Of a DNA stretch of 34,022 bases, positions 24,350-32,606 are shown piece by piece. Position 1 is the first letter of the stretch. Each line of letters opens with the position of its first letter. A model generated the notes under the pieces. The model worked only from the letters and a program-made list of their open reading frames with translations, was not told the DNA's origin and did not search any database. Location of the stretch: positions 1 through 34,022 of the forward strand of contig JBDZUZ010000018.1 in the NCBI GenBank assembly GCA_040255445.1, in the 5' to 3' direction. Position numbers and translations under genes: made by a program. Origin of the DNA: JBDZUZ01 sp040255445. GTDB taxonomy: Bacteria; Planctomycetota; Phycisphaerae; Phycisphaerales; UBA1924.

Positions 24350-25323
24350 CCTCCCTCTCCGTCCAGCGCGATGCCCGCCGCGCCGCCATCGGCGCCGCCG
24401 ATCAGCAGCAGCCCCGCCCGCGCTCCCGCTCGATCGGCTCCCGCGGCGGTCAACGCGGCCAGCTCTGGGCCTGGATCTTCCTCGCCCCCACACTCCTTCT
24501 CTTCGCCGTCTTCATCGCCTGGCCCCTCGCCCGCTCGCTCGTCCTCAGCACGCAGCAGACCTTCGGCCCCGGCTTCACCCAGCCCGTCGGCCTGGGTAAT
24601 TTCCGCGCACTCCTCGCCGACCCGCTCTTCTGGAAAGCCCTCTCCAACACCGCCATCTTCGCCGCAGGCTCGGTCTTCATCCAGCTCCCCATCGCGCTGG
24701 GCCTCGCCCTCCTCGTCGAGTCACCTAAAGTCCGCGGCCGCAACGTCCTCCGCCTCGTGCTCTTCTCGCCCTCCCTCGTCGGCGTCGTCTTCGCCGCGAT
24801 GATCTTCGGCATCATCTTCGAGAAGCGCACCGGCCTGCTCAACCAGATCCTGCACGCCGCCATCGGCTTCAACCTCGACTTCGCCTGGCTGCAGGACCAC
24901 GTCATGCTCGCGCTCATCGTCGCAGCGCTGTGGATGTACGCGGGCTTCAATATGATGTTCTTCTGCGCAGCCCTGCAGAACGTCCCCCGCGACCTCACCG
25001 AAGCCGCCACGCTCGACGGCGCCGGCCCCCTCCACCGCTTCCGGCACGTCATCCTCCCCGCCATCCGCCCCGTCACCGGCTACGTCGTCCTTCTCAGCGT
25101 GATCGGCAGCTTCCAGCTCTTCGAGCTCCCATTCCTCATGCTCAACAACACCGGCGGCCCCGACAACCGCGGCCTCACCGTCGTCATGTACCTCTACCAG
25201 CAGGGCTTCGAGACCGGCGACCTGGGCTACGCCAGCGCCATCGGCTGGGCGCTCACGGTCGTCCTCGTCATCTGCACCATCGGCCAGCGGCTCCTCAGCC
25301 GCGGCGAGGAGGCCGCCGCATGA
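24346..25323 (+). CDS. ABC sugar importer, permease (MalF/UgpA type)
   Basis: A 325-residue permease with six membrane helices. The EAA loop that contacts the ATPase reads EAATLDGAGPLHRFRHVILP (about residues 220-239). A basic N-terminal tail (RPRSRSIGSRGG) precedes helix one. Its GTG start overlaps the stop of the binding-protein gene (GTGA), and its own stop overlaps the next start (ATGA), so the three proteins are probably made in step. Substrate is inferred from context to be a beta-gluco-oligosaccharide. Confidence 0.92.
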   Translation: MTSLSVQRDARRAAIGAADQQQPRPRSRSIGSRGGQRGQLWAWIFLAPTLLLFAVFIAWPLARSLVLSTQQTFGPGFTQPVGLGNFRALLADPLFWKALSNTAIFAAGSVFIQLPIALGLALLVESPKVRGRNVLRLVLFSPSLVGVVFAAMIFGIIFEKRTGLLNQILHAAIGFNLDFAWLQDHVMLALIVAALWMYAGFNMMFFCAALQNVPRDLTEAATLDGAGPLHRFRHVILPAIRPVTGYVVLLSVIGSFQLFELPFLMLNNTGGPDNRGLTVVMYLYQQGFETGDLGYASAIGWALTVVLVICTIGQRLLSRGEEAAA

Positions 25324-26174
25324 ACACGCGCCGCGCCGCCTCAACCTCGCTCATCTGGGCGCTCCTGCTCGCCGCCAGCGCCATCACGCTCCTCCCCTTC
25401 ATCTGGCTCGTCACATCCAGCCTCAAGAGCAACGCCGACTTCTTCGAATCCCTGCTCCTCCCCACCGGCGACGGCCCTCTCGGCATCGCGTGGTCGCAGC
25501 TCACGTTCGCAAACTACACACGCCTCTTCGCCGACCTCGACTTCGCCCGCCACCTCACCGTCTCGGTCTTCCTCTCCTCTGTCACCGCCGCGATCGCCAC
25601 GCTCGCCTGCGCCATGGGCGGCTACGCCCTCGCCCGACACCACTTCATCGGTCGACGCCTCGTCACCGTCCTCGTGCTCGGCGCCATCCTCATCCCCGCG
25701 CCGCTGCTGCTCGCGCCCGGCTACCAGGTCCTCTTCGATCTCAACCTGCTCAACTCCTTCGCGGGGCTCATCCTGCCCGCCGCGGCCCCCGCCTTCGGCG
25801 TCTTCCTCTTCCGCCAGGCCACGATCTCAAGCGTCCCCTGGGAACTGCTCGAAGCCGCCCGCATGGACGGCTGCGGCGAGGGACGCCTCTTCGCGCAGAT
25901 CGTCCTGCCGCTCGTCCGCCCGATGGTCGGCACCTTCCTGATGATCACATTCCTGGGCGTGTGGAACAACTTCATCGGCCCGCAGGTCGTGCTGCAGTCG
26001 CCCGACATGTTCCCCTTGTCGGTCGCTGTCGCGCAGCTCCGCGGCCTCTATTACCAGGACTACGGCCTGCAGATGGCCGGGACGCTCGTCGCGATCCTGC
26101 CCGTGCTCGCTCTGTTCCTGTTGCTGCAACGTGAATTCGTCTCCGGCCTGACCGCCGGGGCTGTCAAAGGCTGA
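25320..26174 (+). CDS. ABC sugar importer, permease (MalG/UgpE type)
   Basis: A 284-residue permease with six helices and the EAA loop LEAARMDGCGEGRLFAQIVLP (about residues 177-197). The start ATG 25320 is fixed by its 4-base overlap with the stop of the preceding gene; the frame stays open upstream, but that part is a shadow of the first permease. No ATPase gene follows, so the importer probably uses a shared MsmK-like ATPase from another locus. Confidence 0.92.
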   Translation: MNTRRAASTSLIWALLLAASAITLLPFIWLVTSSLKSNADFFESLLLPTGDGPLGIAWSQLTFANYTRLFADLDFARHLTVSVFLSSVTAAIATLACAMGGYALARHHFIGRRLVTVLVLGAILIPAPLLLAPGYQVLFDLNLLNSFAGLILPAAAPAFGVFLFRQATISSVPWELLEAARMDGCGEGRLFAQIVLPLVRPMVGTFLMITFLGVWNNFIGPQVVLQSPDMFPLSVAVAQLRGLYYQDYGLQMAGTLVAILPVLALFLLLQREFVSGLTAGAVKG

Positions 26175-26252
26175 TCTCGCATCTGATCAATTCGGGAGTT
26201 TGCCGGACACCCGCGGCCCAGGGCCGCCAACCGTCCGGAGGAGGAGTTCGAG

Positions 26253-27683
26253 ATGTTCCGTGAAGATTTCGCGTGGGGCGCCGGATCGTCGGCGTATCAG
26301 ATCGAGGGCGCTGCGACCGCAGACGGCAAAGGCCTCTCCGTGTGGGACGCCTTCTGCCACACGCCCGGCAAAGTACACCGCGACGAGCACGGCGATGTCG
26401 CCTGCGACCACTACACGCGCTTCGGCGACGATGTGAAGCTCATGCAGCGCATCGGCCTCAAGGCCTACCGCTTCAGCATCAACTGGCCCCGCGTGCTGCC
26501 CACCGGCCGGGCCGATCGCATCAGCGAGCCCGGCCTCGCCTTCTACGACCGCCTTGTTGACTCGCTCCTCGAAGCCGGCATCGATCCCTGGGTCACCCTC
26601 TTCCACTGGGAGTTCCCGCAGGAGCTCTACCTCGAGGGCGGCTGGCTCAATCCCGAGAGCCCCAGATGGTTCGCCGACTACACCAAGGTTGTCGTCGACC
26701 GCCTCTCCGACCGCGTCACCAAGTGGCTCACGCTCAACGAGCCGCAGATCTTCCTGGGCCTGGGCCACATGACCGGCATCCACGCGCCCGGCCTGAAACT
26801 CCCTTTCAGCGAAGTCCTGCTCGCAACGCACCACGCGCTCCTCGCCCACGGCCGCGCTGTCGATGTCATCCGCGGCGTCGCGAAGAAGAAGCCGGTCGTC
26901 GGCTGGGCGCCGGTCGGACGCGTCGATTTCCCGGCATCCGACACCCGCGCTGACATCGACGCCGCCCGCGCCCGCATGTTCTCCATCCACAGCAAGGACT
27001 GCTGGAACAACACCTGGTTCTACGACCCCGCCGTGCTCGGCGGCTACCCCGAAGACGGCTTGAAACTCTTCGGCGCCGATGCGCCACGCTTCACCAGCGC
27101 CGAGATGGACCAGATCAAGCGACCGCTCGACCTGCTCGGCGTCAACATCTACAGCGGCGAACGCTACAAGGCCGCGGCGACGAACGCCGCGGCGGGAAGC
27201 ACGCCCGCGCAGCACGTCCCCTGGCCCGCCGGACACCCGCGCCAGGCCATGAATTGGCCCGTCGCCCCCGGCGCACTCTACTGGGGCCCGCGCTTCCTGA
27301 ACGAGCGCTACAAGCTCCCCATCGTCGTCACCGAAAACGGCATGTCCAACCTCGACTGGGTCCAGGCCGACGGCCGCGTCCACGACACCCAGCGCATCGA
27401 CTTCACCCGCGCCTACCTCCGCGAACTCCGCCGCGCTACGGGCGACGGCGTCGACCTCCGCGGCTACTTCCACTGGTCCATCATGGATAACTTCGAGTGG
27501 GCGGAAGGTTTCAAGGAACGCTTCGGCCTCATCCACGTCGACTATGCCACTCTGAAGCGCACGCTCAAGGACTCGGCGCTCTGGTACGGCGAAGTCATCC
27601 GCACCAACGGCGACCACCTCGACGCCAGCGAATCCACCGTCATCGAACTCACCCCCGCCAAACGCCCCGCCCCCGTCGCTTGA
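26253..27683 (+). CDS. GH1 beta-glucosidase, cytoplasmic
   Basis: A 476-residue GH1 enzyme without signal peptide. Catalytic residues are Glu163 in TLNEPQ (acid/base) and Glu361 in IVVTENGMS (nucleophile). Also present are the substrate-site patterns GSSAYQIEGA (residues 11-20), RFSINWPRVLPTG, and HWSIMDNFEWAEGFKERFGL near the C-terminus. The usual FHWDLP is FHWEFP here. It should release glucose from imported cellobiose-type or laminari-oligosaccharides. A strong ribosome site (GGAGGAGGAG) lies before the ATG. The 78-base gap from the permease contains no terminator, so it is likely in the same operon. Confidence 0.93.
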   Translation: MFREDFAWGAGSSAYQIEGAATADGKGLSVWDAFCHTPGKVHRDEHGDVACDHYTRFGDDVKLMQRIGLKAYRFSINWPRVLPTGRADRISEPGLAFYDRLVDSLLEAGIDPWVTLFHWEFPQELYLEGGWLNPESPRWFADYTKVVVDRLSDRVTKWLTLNEPQIFLGLGHMTGIHAPGLKLPFSEVLLATHHALLAHGRAVDVIRGVAKKKPVVGWAPVGRVDFPASDTRADIDAARARMFSIHSKDCWNNTWFYDPAVLGGYPEDGLKLFGADAPRFTSAEMDQIKRPLDLLGVNIYSGERYKAAATNAAAGSTPAQHVPWPAGHPRQAMNWPVAPGALYWGPRFLNERYKLPIVVTENGMSNLDWVQADGRVHDTQRIDFTRAYLRELRRATGDGVDLRGYFHWSIMDNFEWAEGFKERFGLIHVDYATLKRTLKDSALWYGEVIRTNGDHLDASESTVIELTPAKRPAPVA

Positions 27684-27690
27684 TCTCCAG

Positions 27691-27735
27691 CCGTGGCACA
27701 GGTTTGGCCGGCTCCGCGGCCACACCTGTGGGCTG
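27691..27735 (+). repeat. REP-like repeat, family A
   Basis: A 45-base element. CACAGGT pairs with ACCTGTG, and inside them TGGCCG pairs with CGGCCA, around a loop of six bases. The reverse complement of this element recurs at 16755-16799 with three differences. Confidence 0.85.
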
Positions 27736-27765
27736 TGCGCAGCTCGCGCCGCCGACACCAATAAG

Positions 27766-27800
27766 TGCCACGGCTCCGAGCGAAGCGAGCAGCCGTGGTT
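27766..27800 (+). repeat. REP-like repeat, family B, short form
   Basis: It shares both ends with the long copies (GTGCCACGGCTCCGAG and GCGAGCAGCCGTGGTTGG). The inner part is shortened to a GCGAAGC core at 27780-27786. Outer stem: 27768-27775 with 27791-27798. Confidence 0.85.
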
Positions 27801-28048
27801 GGACCCACGACCACCTCACACCTCTCGTCCCCGCTGAACGCCGGCAACCACCACCCCCCGGCCCGCGCAGCGGGCGACAGCGCGTTGCCCATGGCGCCGG
27901 CGGCAAAGCCGCCAAGCCATGGGTAGCAAGAAGCAACGACCAAAGCCCTCGAAGAGGGCGACAGCGGCCCCAACAACACCACCGAGCCGCGCCCAACGCC
28001 GATCCGCCAGTATCCAGTCACATCCGCCGACCTCATCCCGGACTCCCC

Positions 28049-29428
28049 ATGCACACCAACACCCTCCTCACCGCACTCCTCATCTGCACCCTCCCCGCCT
28101 GCGCCCAACCCACCGCGACCACACCCACCGACGCAAAGATCGAATGGCGCCTCGTCTGGAGCGACGAGTTCAACGACTCCAAGCTCGATGAATCAAAGTG
28201 GCGCGCCGAAGAAGCCGCCCTCGTCAAGAACAACGAGCGCCAGTACTACGCCGCCGACCACGTCGTCTTCCGCGACGGCAAGGCGGTCATCCGTAGCACC
28301 GATGAAGCCCGCGGCGGCCGGCCCTACACCAGCGGTCTTATCGAGTCCCGCGGCCGCTTCGCCCAGGCCTTCGGCCGCTTCGAAGCACGCATGAAGCTCC
28401 CCAGGACCCAGGGCATCTGGCCCGCCTTCTGGATGCTCCCCGAAGACGGCCGCTGGCCCCCCGAGATCGACATCATGGAGGTCCTCGGCCACCAGCCCAC
28501 CAAGACCTACATGTCCAACCACTGGGGCAAGTGGCCCAACAACAAGCACGAGACCAGCAGCTTCGAAGGCCCCGATTTCTCCGCCGGCTTCCACACCTAC
28601 GCGTGCGAGTGGTTCCCCGACCGCATCGACTTCTACGTCGACGGCGTCAAGCACGCGACACACAAGGACGGCGTGCCCCAGGACCCCTTCTACATCATCT
28701 TCAACACCGCCGTCGGCGGCGACTGGCCCGGTTTCCCCGATGACACCACCGTCTTCCCGCAGGCGTTCGAGATCGACTGGGTCCGCGTCTACGAGCCCAT
28801 CGAGGCCGGCCGCACCTATCTGCACATCGAATCTGACGGCGGCCAGATCGATCAAAGCGAATCGAAGTGGGCCTTCGCCCCCGCCGAATCGATCACACTG
28901 GAAGCCACGCCCCACATGGGCCGCCGCTTCGTCAAGTGGGAAGGCGTCCCCGTCGACCAGTCCACGCAGAATCCCATCACGCTCACCATGAGCGAGAACC
29001 GCCGCGTCCGCGCGGTGTACGAAACCGACCCCACGCCCCTGCAACCCATCTCCCGCGGCGCGAAGGTCTCCGCAACCTCCACCGAACGCTCGGACCTCCG
29101 CCCCGAGTTCGCCGTCGACGGCGACACCGGCACCCGCTGGGCCAGCGAGTTCAGCGACCCGCAGTCGATCACTCTCGACCTCGGCTCCGTCCAGCCCGTC
29201 CGCGGCGTCCGCCTCCTCTGGGAAGGCGCCTACGCCCGCCGCTACGCCATCGAAGCCTCCAAGGATGGCGAGACATGGGAAACCATCGCCGCCATCCGCA
29301 GCGGCCACGGCGGAGAAGAAGTCCACCGCGCCAACCTCGACGCCCGCTACATCCGCATGTCCGGCGAACGCCGCGGCACCAATTACGGCTACTCCCTCTG
29401 GGAATTCGAGGTCTACGGCCCCAAGTAA
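28049..29428 (+). CDS. GH16 beta-glucanase lipoprotein with InlB-like and discoidin domains
   Basis: A 459-residue enzyme. The signal peptide ends in a lipobox LPAC (Cys18), so it is probably attached to the outer membrane. The GH16 domain spans about residues 30-250 with EIDIME at 139-144 (nucleophile Glu139, acid/base Glu144) and shares long identical stretches with the first GH16, such as CEWFPDRIDFYVDGV and NTAVGG. Next comes an InlB-B-repeat-like unit (about 255-325; GRRFVKWEGVPVD, MSENRRVRAVYE), then an F5/8 type C (CBM32-like) domain (about 335-459; VDGDTGTRWASEFSDPQ, LDLGSVQPVRGVRLLW). ATG 28049 is chosen because the signal peptide starts there; the upstream open frame runs over repeats. 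Confidence 0.9.
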   Translation: MHTNTLLTALLICTLPACAQPTATTPTDAKIEWRLVWSDEFNDSKLDESKWRAEEAALVKNNERQYYAADHVVFRDGKAVIRSTDEARGGRPYTSGLIESRGRFAQAFGRFEARMKLPRTQGIWPAFWMLPEDGRWPPEIDIMEVLGHQPTKTYMSNHWGKWPNNKHETSSFEGPDFSAGFHTYACEWFPDRIDFYVDGVKHATHKDGVPQDPFYIIFNTAVGGDWPGFPDDTTVFPQAFEIDWVRVYEPIEAGRTYLHIESDGGQIDQSESKWAFAPAESITLEATPHMGRRFVKWEGVPVDQSTQNPITLTMSENRRVRAVYETDPTPLQPISRGAKVSATSTERSDLRPEFAVDGDTGTRWASEFSDPQSITLDLGSVQPVRGVRLLWEGAYARRYAIEASKDGETWETIAAIRSGHGGEEVHRANLDARYIRMSGERRGTNYGYSLWEFEVYGPK

Positions 29429-29445
29429 CCGCCGCGTGCCCTCGA

Positions 29446-29487
29446 CCGTGCCACAGGCTCGTGGCTTTGCACGAGCCTGTGGGTTGG
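29446..29487 (+). repeat. REP-like hairpin, family A variant
   Basis: A perfect 12-bp stem (29452-29463, CACAGGCTCGTG, with 29470-29481) with loop GCTTTG. The outer bases match the ends of family A, but the core differs. Confidence 0.75.
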
Positions 29488-29535
29488 TCTCAGCTATCGA
29501 ATCACGCGCGGGTGCTCCGAGCCAAAGCTCTCTTG

Positions 29536-29588
29536 AACGTGCCACGGCTCCGAGCCGAGGCTTTGCGAGGCGAGCAGCCGTGGTTGGG
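29536..29588 (+). repeat. REP-like repeat, family B, 53 bases
   Basis: Identical over all 53 bases to 32318-32370. Outer stem CCACGGCT (29542-29549) with AGCCGTGG (29576-29583). It lies on the 3' side of the photolyase gene. Confidence 0.9.
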
Positions 29589-29640
29589 CTCCCGACCATC
29601 ACAACACCGCGCTCGCACACCAGCCCCACGACATCCAAGT

Positions 29641-29735
29641 CCCCGGGCCCGGAGGGCCCACGATGGTTGCCAGGGGCGCCGCGAAGCAAGCCCCTGGCGC
29701 ACGCCCAACGCCACCCCCGCCCGGAGGGCGGACCA
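29641..29735 (+). repeat. Three-hairpin repeat block, family C
   Basis: Three hairpins in order: GGGCCC-GGA-GGGCCC (29645-29659); a 9-bp stem GCCAGGGGC (29669-29677 with 29690-29698) enclosing GCGAAGC; and CCGCCC-GGA-GGGCGG (29717-29731). The 37 bases at 29661-29697 are identical to 32441-32477. Confidence 0.85.
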
Positions 29736-29787
29736 TTCCTTTCTAACATCTACATTCAAAATCTCCCCACCCGCTCTCATCTCACCC

Positions 29788-32253
29788 TCACCCAAACAAC
29801 CCCACCTCAACCCTCTTCTCATGAGACTCCGACGGCGCCCCCTCCGCCCACATCCCCAGGAGCCGCCCCGCCGCCGCCGCCCCGCTCAAATACCCACACT
29901 CCACCCGCGCCCCCAGACACCAGTCCCCGCACACCACCACAGTCCCCTCCACGACACACGCGCGCCCCAGCGGCTCTGAAACCAGCGCATACCGCCACCG
30001 ATGCGCCGCTGAATACGCCGCCCGCGGCAGTCCGCCGCCATTGATCTCCTCCGCCGCGGCGACCAGCCGCGGCAGCGCCTCCTCCGCCGTCAACTCCAGA
30101 TGCTCCCGCGACCACGCCGGCGATGCGTGCAACACCATCGCGCGCTCCCCGCGTTGCGCAACCCACGCCACCGGCCCCGATGACGACTTCACCCCCCCAA
30201 ACCCCGCCAGCCTCCCCTCGACCGCGCTCTCAAACCCCAGCATCACCGCCCAGCACGGCTCGATGACAACACCCGCAACAGCCCGCGCCACCTCATCAAG
30301 CCCCGCGCCCTTCACCAGCTCCGCCGCCTGCGGTGCAGGCACCGCCACCACCACCGCATCAAACTCGCCGACACCCTCTCCACTCTCGGCAACAAGCCCC
30401 CACCGCTCACCCCCTCGCCGCATCCCCGCCACCCGCACACCACACTTGACCGTCAGATCCCGCGCCATGTGCTTGCACACCGCGCTCATCCCGCCCACAC
30501 CAACCCACCGCTCCTTCTCATCACGCTTCTCAACCAGCACTGCTCCATCCCACGCGCCAAGCCGCGGCGACCACCGCTCCACCACTCCGACCGCCTCCCA
30601 GCTCCGCACCAGCCGCGCAAACGCATCATCGCGCGCAGTAAAGAACTGCGCTCCATGATCGAACTTGAACTCCTCCGCCCGCCGCGTCGACATCCGCCCC
30701 GCCGGCCCACGCCCCTTGTCGAACACCACGACCTCGTGCCCCTGATCCGCCAGCGTCCGCGCGGCCGTCAACCCCGCGATCCCCGCCCCGATCACCGCAA
30801 CCCGCTTCACATCCCCGCTCGCCGGCCGCGACACCAGCCGCCGGTACCGCGGCAGATCCAGCCGCGCTGCGTGGTCCGCCGTCGGCCGCGGCCGCACCGA
30901 CCCGAGCACCGGAACCTCCGGCGTGAACGGCCGATCAAACTGCCCCAGACACCACAGCAGCCCGCCGTACGAATTCGGGTTATTCCCATCCAGCGCGTAC
31001 CGGTGATTCAGATCGATCAGCGTTGACAGGGCGCTCGCAGCATCCGGGGTCCAGCCGACGATCGCCTTGCCCCACGTCATCCGGATGTTGTTGTGTAGTT
31101 CACCGTGCACCAGCAGCGACCGCTGCGCTGCGTTCCACAGGTCATCATCCGTCGCGGCCCGCGCCAGCGTCTCGTGCGAGTACAGCGCCTCCCGCTCATC
31201 ACCCTCGTGCTCGCGGAGGGTCTCCCGCGCCCACGCCGGGATTGCCGCGAGCGTCTCCAGCCTCGCCGCATCCGTGTGGAAGCAGAAGTTGTGCGCCAGT
31301 TCGCGCCAGGTCAGAAGTTCATCAAGAAACTTCGCCGCGCCCGCACCGCCCGCCGCTTTCGCCTCTCTTGCGATCCGAAACGGCGACACGTGCCCGTGAT
31401 GCAGATACGCCGACAGCCGGCTCACCCCATCCGCCGCGGCATCGTTCCTCCGATTCGCATACAGCCGCAGCCCGCCCGTCTTGAAAGCCTCCCACCGCGC
31501 ATACCCCGCCCGCGATCCGCCCCGCGTGTGCGCCACCGGCGGAATCGTGTGATCAATATCACACGCCGCGATCGCATCGGTCAGCGATGACTCAACGTCG
31601 AACGGCTCAAACCCCAGCTCAATCTCCCGCGGCAGCTCCGCTGGGCCGCGGTACTCGACCTTCTCATACGGCAACCCGATCCGCCGGTCCCACTCCCACT
31701 GCGCCGCCTTCGTGAACTTGAAAGCCCGATCAAACCGCTCCCCCAGCGCCCGCATCGGCAGCAGACACGCCGCATCGACACACCACACCGGCGCTTCAGT
31801 CCTCTTCACGAGCGCCGCGGTCCACACCGGAAACGGCGGCGCCGGAAACTCCTCCGTCACGACCAGCGCAGCGCGCGCCGCCAACCCCCGCAGCGGCGAC
31901 GCCGCCCTCGAATCCCGCGGCAGGTGAAACACATACGGAACCCCGCGCCCCTTCAACTCCGCCGCGACATCCCGCGCCCCCTCCAGGATGAAAGCGTGAT
32001 GCCGGTCCGAGTTGAACCGGTGCCGCCCCCCCAACCCCTGATACACCACCAGCGGCAACCCCAACTCGTTCGCCACACCGATCGCCACATCCAGCGCCGG
32101 ATTCTCATGCCCCCGCACAGCGTGATGCATCCAGTACACGATAAACGCACCACCACGTCTCAAAGGCCGCTGCCCCACCACCCGCACCCGCTCCGCCAAC
32201 CGCGCAGGAAGTTCAATCGGAAGCGTGTACGAAGAAGTGCGACTGTTCTGCAT
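29788..32253 (-). CDS. Class II-like photolyase fused to a renalase-like FAD oxidoreductase
   Basis: An 821-residue, two-enzyme chain. Residues about 30-460 are a photolyase/cryptochrome: Rossmann-like N-terminal part (GGAFIVYWMHHAVRGHENPAL), and an FAD-binding helical part with LLTWRELAHNFCF (313-325) and HGELHNNIRMTWGKAIVGWT (383-402), the class II signature area, then DGNNPNSYGGLLWCLGQFDRPF. Residues about 483-821 are a separate FAD/NAD-binding oxidoreductase: VIGAGIAGLTAART (487-500) and GRMSTRR...FDHGAQFFTARDD, the hallmark of the COG3380/renalase-like group. The linker is about 25 residues with no stop or frameshift. MQNSRTSSYT is the chosen start (AAGG seven bases upstream). The first half should repair pyrimidine dimers with light; the role of the second half is unknown. 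Confidence 0.88.
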   Translation of the reverse strand: MQNSRTSSYTLPIELPARLAERVRVVGQRPLRRGGAFIVYWMHHAVRGHENPALDVAIGVANELGLPLVVYQGLGGRHRFNSDRHHAFILEGARDVAAELKGRGVPYVFHLPRDSRAASPLRGLAARAALVVTEEFPAPPFPVWTAALVKRTEAPVWCVDAACLLPMRALGERFDRAFKFTKAAQWEWDRRIGLPYEKVEYRGPAELPREIELGFEPFDVESSLTDAIAACDIDHTIPPVAHTRGGSRAGYARWEAFKTGGLRLYANRRNDAAADGVSRLSAYLHHGHVSPFRIAREAKAAGGAGAAKFLDELLTWRELAHNFCFHTDAARLETLAAIPAWARETLREHEGDEREALYSHETLARAATDDDLWNAAQRSLLVHGELHNNIRMTWGKAIVGWTPDAASALSTLIDLNHRYALDGNNPNSYGGLLWCLGQFDRPFTPEVPVLGSVRPRPTADHAARLDLPRYRRLVSRPASGDVKRVAVIGAGIAGLTAARTLADQGHEVVVFDKGRGPAGRMSTRRAEEFKFDHGAQFFTARDDAFARLVRSWEAVGVVERWSPRLGAWDGAVLVEKRDEKERWVGVGGMSAVCKHMARDLTVKCGVRVAGMRRGGERWGLVAESGEGVGEFDAVVVAVPAPQAAELVKGAGLDEVARAVAGVVIEPCWAVMLGFESAVEGRLAGFGGVKSSSGPVAWVAQRGERAMVLHASPAWSREHLELTAEEALPRLVAAAEEINGGGLPRAAYSAAHRWRYALVSEPLGRACVVEGTVVVCGDWCLGARVECGYLSGAAAAGRLLGMWAEGAPSESHEKRVEVGLFG

Positions 32254-32317
32254 CCCGATGCCTTCGTCCCCGACCCCACACCAGTTTCCGCCCGCCCTAG
32301 CGCGGCTCCGAGTCTCC

Positions 32318-32370
32318 AACGTGCCACGGCTCCGAGCCGAGGCTTTGCGAGGCGAGCAGCCGTGGTTGGG
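32318..32370 (+). repeat. REP-like repeat, family B, 53 bases
   Basis: Identical to the copy at 29536-29588 and in the same orientation, on the other side of the photolyase gene. Confidence 0.9.
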
Positions 32371-32420
32371 CGCACGAGTACAAACAACCCCCCTCACGCC
32401 CGCACCACCCGCCCTCCCGC

Positions 32421-32516
32421 GCCCCGGCCCGTAGGGCCAACGATGGTTGCCAGGGGCGCCGCGAAGCAAGCCCCTGGAAACCCGCTCAAAATCTCCCCCG
32501 CCCGGAGGGCGGACCT
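32421..32516 (+). repeat. Three-hairpin repeat block, family C
   Basis: Same three-hairpin order as 29641-29735: GGCCC-GTA-GGGCC (32426-32438), the GCCAGGGGC stem with a GCGAAGC core at 32461-32467, and CCGCCC-GGA-GGGCGG (32498-32512). The spacers between hairpins are not conserved. Confidence 0.85.
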
Positions 32517-32606
32517 CATCCAAACCAGCAGCATCCACGCACCCGCCTGCTGCTCAACACCGAAGTCATCTGAGCGCCTTCTCCCATCCTCATCCACTCC
32601 CCTGCC

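Larger units (their letters stand above)
27684..28048. other. Gene-free region with four hairpin elements
   Basis: This 365-base gap between the GH1 and the second GH16 gene has no credible coding frame. It holds a family A repeat (27691-27735), a short family B repeat (27766-27800), and three further hairpins: 27861-27875 (GCCCGC stem, loop GCA), 27888-27923 (CCCATGGC arms around GGCGGC-AAA-GCCGCC) and 27945-27959 (GCCCTC stem, loop GAA). No clear promoter for the GH16 gene is visible. Confidence 0.75.
29429..29787. other. Gene-free repeat region between GH16 and photolyase genes
   Basis: This gap of 359 bases lies between the convergent 3' ends of two genes. It contains a family A variant hairpin, a full family B repeat and a family C block, listed separately. 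The last hairpin (29717-29731) is followed by ACCATTCCTTTCT on the plus strand, a weak terminator candidate for the GH16 transcript. Confidence 0.75.
32254..32606. other. Gene-free region between photolyase and C45 genes, repeat-rich
   Basis: This 353-base divergent gap contains a full family B repeat (32318-32370) and a family C block (32421-32516) in the same order as on the other side of the photolyase gene. No promoter that I could trust was found for either flanking gene. Confidence 0.75.

Noticed and set aside
26187..27761. Minus-strand open frame of 524 codons opposite the GH1 gene
   Set aside because: Shadow of the beta-glucosidase; its first residues come from a repeat element.
29536..32516. 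Direct repeats around the photolyase gene as a composite transposon
   Set aside because: No transposase, terminal inverted repeats or target duplications are visible; the repeats look like REP elements that also occur elsewhere.
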